This document shows positions 26,165-38,479 of a stretch of DNA of 64,000 nt, one piece after another (the first letter of the stretch is position 1; each line of letters begins with the position of its first letter). The notes below the pieces were generated by a model, which saw only the letters and a list, made by a program, of their open reading frames with translations, was not told the origin of the DNA and did not search any database. The DNA lies in NCBI GenBank assembly GCA_007922305.1, contig ML677326.1, forward strand, positions 54,182,785 through 54,246,784, in the 5' to 3' direction. The DNA comes from Dermatemys mawii. Its lineage: Eukaryota; Chordata; Testudines; Dermatemydidae. Position numbers and translations under genes: made by a program.

Positions 26165-26761
26165 TGTGACGGAGTCAGACCAGAAGGGTACAGGAGAGTG
26201 CTGGAAGGCAGGTATATCAGCCTCAGGATGTGCAGGTCCCTGTTCCCTGGGTAGCCAAACAAAGGCTACTCCAGGCCAATCAGGAAGCTTCTAGAAAGGA
26301 GTAGAAACAGCTAGCCTGATTGGGACACCTGAAGCCAATCAGGCACTGGCTGAAACCAGTTAAAAACCTCCCAGTTAGTCAGGTGGGTGTGGGTGTCAGG
26401 AGCTGTGGGAGGAAGTTATGCTGTTGGTGAGACTGAGTGGTGGACAATATATCATACTCAAGGAAGGAAGCCCTGAGGTAAGGGTGAAGTGGAGTTTGAA
26501 GAAGTGGGGACTGCTGTGGGGAAGTAGCCCAGGGAAATTGTATTGTGTTTTGTGGATAAAAGATCAGCCATCTTAGCTGATACTATTAGGGTCCCTGGGC
26601 TGGAGTCCAGAGTAGAGGGAGGGCCCGGGCTCCCCTCTTTTTCTGCCTCCCTTAATTAGTTACTGAGAAACGGAGGTCACTCTGGGCCTAGATGAGTTTG
26701 AGGCCCCTAAATCTGCCAGGAAGCGCAGGACCCACAAATACAGACTTGGAACTTTGTCACA
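26165..26761 (+). mobile_element. Solo LTR-like element, family A, plus orientation
   Basis: Ends are TGTGACGGAGTC and TTTGTCACA, with a perfect 4-bp duplication TTGT (26161-26164 and 26762-26765). It is homologous to the inverted copy at 4354-5047 (shared gggtccctgggctgga and ccaatcaggaagcttcta). It is about 100 bp shorter, mainly in the distal half. No internal retroviral region is attached. Confidence 0.75.
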
Positions 26762-26769
26762 TTGTATAG

Positions 26770-27335
26770 AACTAACATGCTAAAAATCCAACTCTGACCC
26801 AGCAAAGGAAAAGGGAAAAGTGGGTGCTGATGTCAAGACAATTTATTTTCTGTGGAAAAGGCTCTGCTTTTCACGGCAGCCTTCTCGTAAAACAAAAATC
26901 CCCAAGAAGTTTTCCCTTACTACTTAGAATTCTTAGCAAGTTACTTAAGCACCTAATAGTGCTTAAAGTCTTGGTTTCTCATATATCTTGATTAAGAGAG
27001 GAATCCAGCTAGCCCATGTAACAGACTCTTCCATCATTAGGAAATGTGGCATTCTGGACATAAGATATGGTCCAATTAGAGTAGGAAAAAGATCAGGCCA
27101 ATGATGAAAAAAGAGAGCGTTTCTTTGGAAGTTGAAGACCAGAGATCCCTGCACCTGTTTCCTGAATGTTACTAATACAAGAAGATACTTCTTGAGAGGA
27201 AATAGTATCATTCCTGAGGGAAATAGAAGGATCTGCCACATGTGAAGCAAACACATCTAGACTGGGTCTCTGAATAAAGCATAAAGGAAAATTTTGACTA
27301 TGGAGCAAATTCTTTTCCAAAAAGAATCTACAGAA
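26770..27335. other. Intergenic, nothing recognised
   Basis: Short frames of under 100 codons on the minus strand show no domain. There is no clear repeat family. Confidence 0.4.
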
Positions 27336-27338
27336 GGT

Positions 27339-27504
27339 ACAGTGGCATCTTAAAGATGAACAGGTATATTTGGGCATAAGCTTTCATGGGTAAAAAAAAT
27401 CCCACTTCCTCAGATGCATGGAGTGAAAATTACAGATATAGGCATAAATATACTGACACATGAAGAAAGGGGAGTTACCTTACAAGTGGAGAACCAGTGT
27501 TGAC
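27339..27504 (-). repeat. Left inverted arm
   Basis: The reverse complement of this arm, reading from tcaacactggttctccactt to ctttaagatgccac, matches 27771-27933 with few differences and small indels. Confidence 0.85.
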
Positions 27505-27770
27505 TAGGCCAATTCAGTCAGGGTGGATGTGGTCCACTCCCAATAATTAATAAGGAGGTGTCAATACCAAGAGAGGGGAAATTACTTTTGTAGTGAGCCA
27601 GCCACTCCCACTCTCTATTCAAGCCCAAATTAATGGTGTTACAATTCATTTGCAAACTTATCTCTGCAGTTTCTCTTTGAAGTCTGTTTTTAAAGCTTTT
27701 TTTTGTTGAAGGGTGACTACTTTTAAATCTGTTATTGAATGTTCAGGGAGACTAAAGTGTCCACCGAGTT

Positions 27771-27933
27771 GTCAACACTCGTTCTCCACTTGTAAGGGAA
27801 CTCCCTTCTCTTCATGTGTCAGTATATTTATGCCAGTATCTGTAATTTTCACTCCATGCATCTGAAGAAGTGGGTTTTTCCCCTATGAAAGCTTATGCCC
27901 AAATAAATCTGTTAGTCTTTAAGGTGCCACCAG
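27771..27933 (+). repeat. Right inverted arm
   Basis: This is the partner of 27339-27504. Sequence typical of the family continues past the arm (tgtggatacagactaacaca) to about 27982. Confidence 0.85.
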
Positions 27934-28329
27934 ACTCCTCATTGTTTTTGTGGATACAGACTAACACAGCTACCCCTCTGATATGAGAGGTAGTTTCTAA
28001 TATGTGCTGAAATTGTAACATTTTCTATCTTTAGGGTTTTATCCTTCTGCCACAATCTGAGAAACAGATGGAAGACACAGTCACATCATCATAAAATGAT
28101 GTAATGTCCATCATTTTCCAATAAGCAGAGTCCTAGCAAGCAGAGATAGAAATAAAGTTAGTAAGAAGAAATAACTTGGTCTAGATGAAACAGGATAGAA
28201 TGAAGTAAGTTTAGAGATAAGAAGGTTCTGTTAATTTCATTGTATAGCAGCAGTTATGCTGACCCATGTGCTGTGCTACTTTTCTTATTACGATGTTCTG
28301 GCACCAAACTTTGACTAATCAGCAACATA

Positions 28330-29230
28330 AAGGCTGCGAGGGCAGATCAAGGCTGATCTCACCTGCAGACTTGTAGATGCAGTGCAGAGGAGAATTTCAG
28401 TTTTCCAAAGAGAGGAGCACCACCAGCAGCAACAGTCAATGACTAGATTTCCAACTACAACACTGTAGAGAAGGTTCGTCCCTCTCCAGGGCAGTGTGGA
28501 ACCACCCCAACTCCCTTAGTCCTTACGTGGTCCCATGGGGAATCAGCTGTGCTGCAGGAGACCTGGATGAAGCGGTCAGGCAGGGGGCTGAGCACACACA
28601 GGTAACAAGTAGCAGCTAACAAGCCCAGGCCCTGGGTCGGGGCGAGACAGTAAAGAATCCAAGGCTCAGGCTCTCAAGCAGGGGCTGAGCAAACAGGTAA
28701 ATAGCACACCCAGGCTTCAGGCTCCAAGCGGCTTGGGAAACGGGGAGACTGCCACCCATGCATTGGGTGGTGGGGAAGGGGACGCAGGCTCTCCCACTTC
28801 ACTGCATCCCAGCCCAGGGCCCTGCCAGCAGTCACAGGCCTGCTGCTGTCAAGGGGATCCTGGCTGCAACACACTGACATGGATTCCGGCTGTGTTGCAT
28901 CCAGACTTGGGTCGGCTGCCCCTGGCTATTTCCCAACTCCCCCTCTGGAGATACCCGAGTCAAGGTGGTGTCTGGAGTAGCTGGCAAGGGGCAGGCTCAG
29001 CAACTCTACCACACGCTGGTCTGGATCAAGTGTTGGCCAGTCAGGCCAGTCTCCAGGTCTGCCGCGGGTTTCCCTGGTGGGAGTTGGGCATCTGGCCTCT
29101 CCAGTGGCTGCCTCTCGCGTAAGCTGTGGGGTTGAGCTTTTATTTTCCTGTCTGGTCTCTAACCCTTCGGGGGGCAGGCTTGGCGTACTCTGACTCCACC
29201 AACTCTGGTGTCCAGACAGCCACACTGCCT
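28330..29230. repeat. GC-rich repeat-like tract, unclassified
   Basis: GC content is far above the surroundings, with many CAGG/CCTG motifs and two open frames of 99-129 codons that overlap on opposite strands. Text such as agggcagtgtggaacca and gagatacccgagtcaagg looks like a degraded LTR or other turtle repeat. No termini or coding domain could be identified. Confidence 0.4.
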
Positions 29231-29234
29231 CCCT

Positions 29235-31190
29235 ACAGACATATATTGTAACTAAGAAGTCAGAGTCTTCCCTGTTGCCATATCAACTTCTATTAGGATG
29301 CGGATTTTCAAAAGCACTCAGCACTGACCTAAACTCTGCTCCCATTTAAGCCACCGGTAAAATTCCGACTGACATCAATGGAAGGAGAGTTAGGCCAATG
29401 AGAAGTGCTTCTGAAAATGCCACCCTTAGCTTTAACTGTTGCTAAAAAGAATTCTGACACTGGATGAAACTAAGAGGTTACTCTACAATTACTTGCCGCC
29501 AGAGTAGAAAGGAGAAATGCAAACACATAGACCACATCATACAAAGGTATAAGATTTCCTATTCAAATAGCCATCCAAATAGATCAGTTTCTAGGTGACT
29601 TGAACATATATACTGTCTTTGTCAGTCAGAATCATTTTCAGATTCGTGGGTTCACTGTTTAAGTGTTTATTCCCCAGCATCTTCCTCAAGGCTGATTTAT
29701 AAACCTCTCTAGTTAAGATTTTGCTAATGCACTGGATTATAGCTTTCTTGGTATTCTTCCCAACAATACCTTTTCCAGATTGCAACCTTATTCATGAAAT
29801 GTGATCAAAATACAACTTCATGTGCTGGATATATCAACAGAAAAGCCTCTCATGCCTCCCTTTTCCTGAAGAATCCCCCAAATGGTTTTATATTCTCTAC
29901 AATATACATGGAGCAGATGCCAATAGAATCACTTAAGTGATGTCAGTTGACTGATACTATTTATTTCCTCTCCATGTCTCACAGGAATTACTTAAAGCAC
30001 TGAAACACTCTCAGACAAATCATACAAACAGTATTCTTCTCCTGCAAAAAGTACTAGTTATGAAGCAATAAAATAATCTTAACGAAAAAAACAATGTTGT
30101 ATTCATCTGAAAGAATACAATGTTGCATTATAAATTTTCTCTTCAGTAAAATGGGTGGGGAGGGAGGCATGAAATTGAATTACTTAGTTTAATTAATATT
30201 CAGAAAAGGACTGAGGACTTAAGTGGAATTTCTTTGCTTATTTACATATTAGGACAATACAGCTGCAGGAAAGTTAAAGGATTATCTAACTACTGTTGCT
30301 CTGCTAACCAATATTTCTAGCATACTATCCTGTACACAGACACTACCTAAACAAATCTAATATTTTTTGCTAAATGTGCACCTAGAGTAGACCATGATCC
30401 TATTGATCATGAGGATTGGCAAGGACAATCTGTTTTTCTTGTTCTTCCCTGCAACAGCACTTACAGATCTAAAGGAGCTGTGTGGACAATACCAATCAGC
30501 AGGAGTAGCTTGAATATTAGAAGAAACAATACCAGTGACAGCTGAAACTCCTAAACCCCAAATGTATATTCCAGATATAATCCAAAGGAGGAGATGGGAA
30601 ACGACAACACATCTGCATTTCTAAAAGGGAAGGAAATATCAGGAGGAAAGATGTATACTGTAGGGGGTGGTCTCTCTCACACCTGTCATAAAACTCAGTG
30701 TTGAAGACTATTTGAGGTACCTACTAAATAACAGCAGCAGGCCTGTGAAACATGTTGACCCATTCAGTGCATCAGATGTGATGCATTTCTGTCTTATCAA
30801 TCCCTTTCTACTGTGGGGAGAAGTTTGAGACAAGAAGTTACAGCGGGTGTTAATTTGTAGGCATTGGATGTTGTAAGGGAAGGTGAAAAGACAAGTGTGC
30901 TTCTATTCTGCGGTGGTTGTCCCAATGAGAGGACATAGTTGTCAGTGGTAATAAAGCCTAAATATTAGAATTAAAGGTCACAATTCTATCCTCACTAACA
31001 ATCACGACTACTGACTATATGAGGTAGAATACTATCTGTGTCCACCTAACTCCTGCTTAATGAACAGCTGACATGATCAGTAAGGTCCATTAGTGACACT
31101 GGGTCAAAAGAAAGGAAAGGAATAGTATTTGGCTAAAGCACCAGAACTAATGTTGAAGAGATGTGTAGGTGAGTATTTAACACACATTCT
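29235..31190. other. Intergenic, no supported gene
   Basis: AT-rich. An old repeat fragment is likely near 29325-29420 (acatcaatggaaggagagtt). Nothing else recognised. Confidence 0.45.
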
Positions 31191-31198
31191 CTGTTGCT

Positions 31199-31323
31199 TT
31201 GGGTGACAAGATGCCACGATTTTATAGGGACAGTTCCAAATAGTCGGGGCTTTTTCTTATATGGGCACCTATTACCCCTCACACACTGTCCTGATTTTTC
31301 ATATTTCCTGTCTGGTCACCCTA
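31199..31323. mobile_element. Short palindromic miniature element
   Basis: The left end gggtgacaagatgccacga and the reverse complement of the right end (gggtgaccagacaggaaat) are alike. The interior ttttatagggacagt is typical of a common turtle miniature element of about 120 bp. The target duplication is not clear. Confidence 0.6.
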
Positions 31324-31429
31324 CTTTTGCTAAAATTTTATCTATAGATAGGTACATATAGATAAATAAAACCAAACACGCTGCCCCATGGGAGCTCATC
31401 ACAGCCACGCCCCTCCCCAGATTTACAAA

Positions 31430-31510
31430 AATTGTCCTGGGCTGCACAGTGAGCCCCCGTGGGCCACATGCGGCCCACAGGCCATATGTTGTGCAGGCCG
31501 GCTTTAATGA
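31430..31510. mobile_element. hAT-like element end fragment
   Basis: Contains ggccacatgcggcccacagg followed by ttgtgcaggccgg, resembling the terminal part of turtle hAT-like elements. Incomplete. Confidence 0.35.
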
Positions 31511-31619
31511 GTGAGTGAGTGGCGAGGGGGAAGCAGGAGGTCTGACTTACAAAACAGTGTGCTGACACCCTCTCAGGACCGCAAAAACCCACTCGCTCTC
31601 TCTCCCCACATACACACAA

Positions 31620-31857
31620 CACACTCTCTGTGACACTCCACCCCATCCCCTGCATTTGAAAGCACGTTGAAGCCACTTGAACGCTAGCATAGCTGCCCAT
31701 AATGCATTGCTCCCAATGCAGCTGCAAGTGCTGCAAATGTGGCCATGCCAGTGCGCTTGCAGCCCTCAGTGTGGACAGACTGGAGCGCTTTTCGTAGAGT
31801 GCTCTCCGAAGGTTGGTTTAACCCAAAACGCTCTACAGCTGCAAGTGTAGCCATACC
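31620..31857. mobile_element. Miniature DNA-transposon-like element
   Basis: Its right end is cagctgcaagtgtagccataccc, then tta, so its reverse complement opens gggtatggctacacttgc, a common turtle miniature-element terminus. The interior agcgcttttcgtagagtg is related. The left boundary is approximate. It accounts for the 132-codon minus-strand frame here. Confidence 0.55.
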
Positions 31858-31869
31858 CTTAGTATTTTT

Positions 31870-34800
31870 GCAATCGCTTATCTTACCAGCATATATACAA
31901 AACTAATGAAGACTAGAACCTGTGATAACAGTAGAGTGTAAATACATTACACGCGCATGCACACACAAAAAAACATCACCAAAAAACCCTCAGGTCTTTA
32001 GTAGCTCTTTGTCCTCCTAAGTGATTCCTGGTACTGTAACTGAAATAAAACCCATCTTATTATACACAGAACACCAAAAAGTGTGTTAAATCAATAAGAT
32101 TGCTTGCTCCCCCTATTACCCAGTGACAACTTTGTCACGCCTAAAGTTATATTTAATCTAATCTCAACCTTTTAATGCTATTTAATTTTTTTGGATTTCT
32201 CAACAACCTTGCTATCTATATATCAATAAAAAAAATAATGTGTGGAAGAAATCGTTTCAATTGAAAACTCAATTTCCCCCCCAATTATAGCTGTTTGATT
32301 AGGGCATCTATAGCTATATCTCTCAAGAATAATTTGGCCAAAACTCAATGCCAGAAATGTACATAAAATTGATTAAAAATATGGAATATCCCTGAGTTAG
32401 AGAGTTTTGTTTAATTTGCACTTCATTTGAAGTGTTTATCAGCAGTTCATTCTTTAAGCTATATTGCAATTTTACTGGACACAAGAACCAGTTTGGTCAG
32501 GCTGCTGAGAAATATGTCTGTGTTTAGGAAAAGATTAAAAACTAAGACCCAACTGCAGACCATTTATTCATACAATGACTGCAGCCAATACTCCCTGATA
32601 AGAGTGTTGGCTACTGTTATCTGGGAAAAACAGCAAATGTCAATCCTGTATGAAAAAAAATTAACTTAAAGACTAAACTGTTTACATTATGGTAGACACT
32701 TCTGTCTAAGCTAGCCAATAAACTACACTGAAATAGGAAACTCTCATTAGAATTTATATGCTTCATATAGATGAACAACCTACACTTACAGAGCTTTAGT
32801 TGTGGTAAGAGTCAACATTATTTATTTTGTATAATGACTACTACTGGGGCAATAACAAAGAATGATCCTTTAGTAAATTCTGTGACTTGAAAAGTTCAGG
32901 TTCAAACATTATTTTTGAATAATAGGTTTAGCTGATTGGTACAGGATGTTATTTTTAGTAATAGGTTTGGGGGGGGTTTTTCCCCTCTTCCCATGGGGGT
33001 GGGAGAAGATGCACAAATGCACATTGTCAAGAACCAAAAAGGAATAAAATGTCTTTGTTTCTGAAATAAAACTATTATTTTGTGGGAATAACTAAATCTT
33101 TATTGTGAGGATTTGTTAAATGTTACTAAACCAACCAACCTTACACTGTTACAATGCCACACCCTTAGTATTGACAGCTTATTTGTGAGGAAAGTTCTGA
33201 TTAAGAACTGATGGTGTGGTACAACCCTATATTATCCACATTACACAGCTGCAATAAGAGTACAATCTCATTTACCTTAGGTTCTGTTAGCTGTCATGTT
33301 CTAAAAATTTTGGAACTAATTTCAGATTTGCTTCGCCCACCAGTAAAGAAACCATGTTTTAGTTGGTTTAAGAACTGTATTTCAGACTGATTTTTGAAAA
33401 TGGAATCAGGTCCTTGGTCCTGGCCACTTTGCATTGCTTCAGGAGCAGCACAAAGCAGTCAAAAATCTACTCTGAAGGGGCAGTAGAGAATTCCTCTTCT
33501 ACTCATAATGGCTGTGCCAAAATGTAGTAAGGAGCTTTGCCTGATCTTTAGCCAGTGCAACAGTCCCTAGAGAACCACTGCCACTGACTTAGAGAAGCCC
33601 CATGGCTGCTTTAAGTAATGCCAGGCCATTTCAGCTGATCACTGGTAAACTCAGCGCACCGAGGATTGAACTCTTGATTTCTGAGAATCATTTTCAAATG
33701 TTGTTTGATGTCGGCCATGCTGCAACTCATGCACTTTGAAAATCTGATTTAAGGAGAGCAATGTTTGTACTCTACTGTGAAATGGTAATTTAAACACAAA
33801 TATCCTCTTCCATCGTAGACTGTTCCTTAGAGGAGTTGAAATTTCTAAAGTTATTCTTCATCTCTTGAGTTCTGCTCATCTACTAGGCAAAATTAAAAAA
33901 ATTAAAAAAAAAAAGAGTCTATGGACTATGTGAGTGGCTAATTTACTTAGAATTAAGTGAGGTTTATTGTTGAGGATTTTACTGAAAAGCCACTTTTCAA
34001 GGTTCTGAAAACACCAGTCCCATCTATTGAGAGCTGCAATGCTAAATAAATTGGAAAAGCAAGTCATATCAACTACTCCATGTCTTAAGCAGGGTTATTC
34101 AAGGAGTCTATTGTCAGATTATGAAATAGCCACAATAAATCTATTGGTCCTCATTAGCTGGGGCAACCAGAAAAATATGAGAGTTGCTGTCCTACTGCCA
34201 ATTGAACCTATTTCCCATTTGAACAAAGCAGACTGCACAGTGGTATAACCTTGGACATCCATTAAAGGGTTCATAAAGTATAACAACAAGCCTTCAGAGG
34301 ATATAGAATTTAGGCCACAGGGGAAAGAAACCTGTAAGAATCTTCAAGGACTTGCACCAATGACAGTCTTATTGAAAAATAATTGAGGTTAAGACCAAAT
34401 GAAACCAGAGTGAATGAAAAATATGCATGTGCTGTAAACTGAAAAGGGAAAGTTTGACAGTAAAAAGAAATGGGAGAACCTGTAATGGTTACAGTGCAAT
34501 AAAAGTGTTAGAATAATTCACTCAGTGTACTACTTATTCTTTCAGTAGATAGGTTTTACAAACCAAAGATGTTTAGATTTGCTTGATGACTATTTATTGT
34601 GATACTTTCCTATTACAGAACAATGGCTCAGTAAATTTTAAGAGCATTAAGTTTGAAAATAAGGGCTGAATTTTGGGAGTTAATGAAAAAGGCTGATATT
34701 AAAGAAGAGTTCGGGTTTTTCTAAAACCAAACATTTAAGACTAACTATACCAAGGGGGAAAAGTCAGACTGAACAGAGTGAACATGCCATTCTTGTTGGC

Positions 34801-35795
34801 CAGTAATATATGAAGAACAAGGCTTTACTAGAGAATAACGTATGTGTGGATATTTAATAGTGGGGACAATTAACGATCAGCGGATCAAAGCAGTATCATA
34901 ACAGCATTAAAGCAAATCACTTTAAAATACAGTAAACCTTTTCCTAATCTCATTCTGATGCTTAACCACAAGCTGTTAACTTGTTAACACTGACTGCTAG
35001 AACACTTTATGAAAAAGGAACACAAAAATAAGCAAGGACAGATCAGAAACAAAGTAAGAATTGAGTTACTTAAGAACACAAAACAATCTATAAAGATTGC
35101 ACAATGGCCATTTTAACTTTTTTTTTCCCCTCTTTTAAATCTTCCAGTTCATATACATTTGCAAAATTCTGAAATGGGGATAAAGGTAAAGGTACTCTTG
35201 TTTGAGGATTTTCTACCTCATTAGAAAGAACAACCTGTTCGAGGTTTCTGGGTACCTTGTAATTGAGAAACAATTAGCACAACTCTGGCTGCTGAGCATG
35301 ATTTTTTTCCAGGAACTCTGACATATGAAGCTATGGAATAGTGAAGAAGAGTACATTGCTAGAAATAGCATGCATAGCAGAAAAAAATCACAACTTTTAA
35401 TATCAACAGGCTAGTCACTTTGAACTATATATTATGAAGTGGACACAGAAATGCAGGATTTAACCAGTAGTGTGAGAGACAAAAGAAGGGAGCAAAATTT
35501 ACATCAATAGTCTTGCAAGATCTCGGTGTCACTATAACACAAGATGAGTTTTAGGTTGAAGAAGAAATTCAAAGAAGCCCATCCAGCACCAGCTTCTATA
35601 TTTTGTTACAATACTGATAAAACTTGAAGTACTTTGAGAAAGGAGGATTTCAAGAAGAGTTAAACATTTAAGACCAGAATAAGATGAAGCCTAAATACTT
35701 GAATAAGGAAAGGAATTGATCGGCTTAAATAAAGAAACTCTGAAAACTATATCTACAATGTTAGAGAAATTATTAGTATGCCACATTTTCAAAGC
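31870..35795. other. Intergenic, no supported gene
   Basis: AT-rich sequence without recognisable coding frames or intact elements on either strand. Confidence 0.5.
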
Positions 35796-35799
35796 ATAA

Positions 35800-35965
35800 G
35801 GCAAACAACTGATCAATCCTTGCAATGCTCTTGTGAAGCAAAACAGGCAAGCATCACCCTCTTCTTTTTACAGATGGTGAAAACTGAGGTACAGAAATTA
35901 CTGTAGATTACTTATTCAAGGCGATACAGCTGAAACTATGTAATTCTGAATCTTAACTTGGCATA
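35800..35965 (+). repeat. MIR-like SINE fragment
   Basis: The run ctttttacagatggtgaaaa, ctgaggtacagaaattact and attcaaggcgatacagct parallels the MIR core (ttttacagatgaggaaactgaggcacagag...ttgcccaaggtcacacagct). Confidence 0.7.
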
Positions 35966-36261
35966 ATATGGAAATGGAAACACTACTCTGTACAATCAAG
36001 CACAACCATGCTATACCTATCAAACAAAGTAAAATACACCCCTATAATCTATTCACATGCATACGAGAACTCCACCTATACTTCTTGATATGCTGATAAT
36101 AGTTGAACAGCTACAAATTTAGCATAAAACAAACTGCTGGATTTACATATACCTCCCTATGTACCTAAGATTGGGATAATCCTATTTCATATTGTCTTCC
36201 ACGCAAAGATTTGCTCTCATTTGATCAGTTCAAATATAAAGTTTCAACTATACAATAAAGA

Positions 36262-36425
36262 ACAGGTTTCTTACCTTACAGTAACTGATTCTTCAAAATG
36301 TTCTGTGCAGGTAGCTCCCACTCAGATGCAGCTGGTGTGTATACACCATGGGTGTCAGCCACATGAGCAGAGACTCAACAAAGAAATACATTTTCTTGTC
36401 TAAGCCAAGTTCAGGACTTTGCACG
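36262..36425 (+). repeat. Dispersed turtle-type repeat, copy 1
   Basis: The run cttaccttacagtaactgat then tcttcaaaatgttctgtgc belongs to a family whose other member is at 63550-63900. The family normally reads '...taactg-ttcttcgagatgt-gttgctcatgtcc...'. Class unknown to me. Confidence 0.45.
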
Positions 36426-36429
36426 AAAA

Positions 36430-38400
36430 GCTTTTTCCACTTCTCTCTCCATGAAATCAAGAGCCACTGACCAATACTCAAGGTTACAAATAATCCCAAA
36501 CAAATTATCTTTAAATTTTGTACAATTTTCTGACCTATACTAAAACGAAGTATATAGATTAAAATTCATGGACAGTCTTGGAATATATCTGTTAAAAATA
36601 TACTTTCAGTAATTTACTGCAAGTCAACAAGTAAACACTATGTTATGTCTTGTATAAATCATTACAAACACAATATAGCCACAGTTGTCTTTTCTGATGG
36701 CCCAAGGGTGTGTCACCAAAAGCCATATTCTTTTACTGCATTTGAGGCTGCCCAATTACCATCAATTTTTTATCCTAATTTTAACACGTATCCCCTCAAG
36801 ATCGCAGGCAAAAACAGCTCCATTGCACCAGAATTTTAGCTTTGTCAGTGATGTCACTTTAGATATGGGAAAAAACTCCAGTGTGAAAATAAAGTGCCTT
36901 TATTTTCTCAGATTGAAAACAATGATAAAATTAAAAGTGCAATTCCAATGTAACGAACACACACTGCCAGGAACAGAAGTTTCTGATGTGCTTAAGAAGC
37001 AGAGAGCATTTGTTTACTGAAGTATTTTTTCAAAGCTGCACCAGTGCCTCATGTTAATAAGCTAAAAGAGCTGCATAATACGCATTTTTTAGTATTCACA
37101 ACATGAGCTCTACACATCATCTATGAAGTACCACAGAAACAAAACATTCCAGAAGATTACACCATGGGAAATCAAACACTAGCAGATGAAGTATACGAAA
37201 AGGATCTCTCCCCTCCGTAGAGCTGTCTGGAGACAAAAATTCCACTTAATGGCAATTTTCTAGGGTTCAGAATTTGTTTTCATTCCCCATTGGAACAAAA
37301 CAGAAACCTTTCCAATGTTTTTGAAAAGCAGAAATCTGTCAAAATACTGACTGAGCTAAGGATGAGTGTGCACTCCCCATTTACAGCCTGGTGGCTAGGG
37401 CTCTGTCCAGGGATATAGGAAAACCAAGTTCAAGTCCTTGCTCTGCCTGATTCGGAGAGATCAGAATCTCTAAATCAGGCAGAGCAGGGACTCAAACCTT
37501 TGTGTCTCACATCCCAAGCCAGCAGCCTAAACATCACTAAGCTACACAGTGTGTTAGTCTCTTTCTGCTTAAAAGTGACCAAAGAACCCTGGACCCCAAA
37601 AGTTTCCCCATGAAAACTTCTTCAAAATTTATGTGTGTTCATGAAACATTTCAGCTTTGAAAAAACCCAGCACGTTTCTGACCAGCTGGTGAGCTATTCA
37701 ATAATACAAGGAAGAAATATATTTCTCCCCAAGGACCAGGGTAAAGTTATGAAACGTAATTCATAGAGGCAGCATAAAAACAAGAAAGTGGGACATACTT
37801 AGTAACAATGGTGACTAAACCTCACTCCTGCACACACATATGCACAGACCACAGCTATTATAGAGAATTAAGAATTAAATCCTGACCCCCAAAAAGCATT
37901 ATTGTATTGAAACTATTTAAGTCAAGGGGAGTTAGGTCAGGACCTTAGCAAGATACTAGTTCTGGCATCTCTATTAGAATAACTAAGCCAATACAACAAA
38001 GCCTAAAGTGTATTCTAAGGCCATATACTCCAACTGTTCCTTACTAGCTATGCTTCACAGCATTCAAATATTAAAACCCAAGAAGTAAGATTAACAATAG
38101 GTCTGTGACTCAGATTATATTTCAGTAACTATCAGATTTTTATGGTTACTGCACAAGCTAAGCATATAAATAATTATTTAAAAAATTGGATGACTGCTTT
38201 GGTTTTGAGGTAGATTTTTTTTTTTTATTACTTTGACTCTTCAAACACGCATGCATGCTTCAGTTCACATTTACTAGAAGATTTAGAACCCAGCCCAAGA
38301 TCAGCTGCAATTTTAGGAAGAGCTCCTGCTTCAGTGTAATTACGCTTCATTATCCCTCGCATGATTAGGAGTGTCATAAGAATTGAAAGATGGGATTCTT
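36430..38400. other. Intergenic, no supported gene
   Basis: No recognised repeat or exon. The 111-codon frame at 36685-37020 has no domain and weak coding character. Confidence 0.45.
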
Positions 38401-38413
38401 TTGTATGATCTAC

Positions 38414-38416
<3 letters not shown>

Positions 38417-38476
<60 letters not shown>
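38417..38476 (+). repeat. (GA)30 microsatellite
   Basis: Thirty uninterrupted GA units, 60 bp. An apparent 66-codon frame with Arg-Glu repeats is produced by it. Confidence 0.98.
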
Positions 38477-38478
<2 letters not shown>

Positions 38479-38479
38479 C

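Larger units (their letters stand above)
27339..27982 (-). mobile_element. Penelope-like retroelement fragment with inverted arms
   Basis: A coding remnant on the minus strand (27771-27658, 37 codons then a stop) contains HFSLPEHSITDLKVV, like the C-terminal part of Penelope-like endonucleases (H-x-LPGHS-x2-D). Further remnants such as WEWLAHYK follow, after breaks. The tail sequence occurs twice, in opposite orientation, at 27339-27504 and 27771-27933. The arms match over about 160 bp (gcatgaagc-type core: catgcatctgaagaagtggg, gaaagcttatgcccaaat). Family assignment is from memory of turtle repeats. Confidence 0.6.

Noticed and set aside
28733..29122. 129-codon plus-strand open frame
   Set aside because: Lies in a GC-rich repeat-like tract with an equally open frame on the other strand; the product is Pro/Gly/Gln-rich and unrecognised.
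31338..31736. 132-codon minus-strand open frame
   Set aside because: Runs across two repeat fragments (31430-31510 and the miniature element at 31620-31857).
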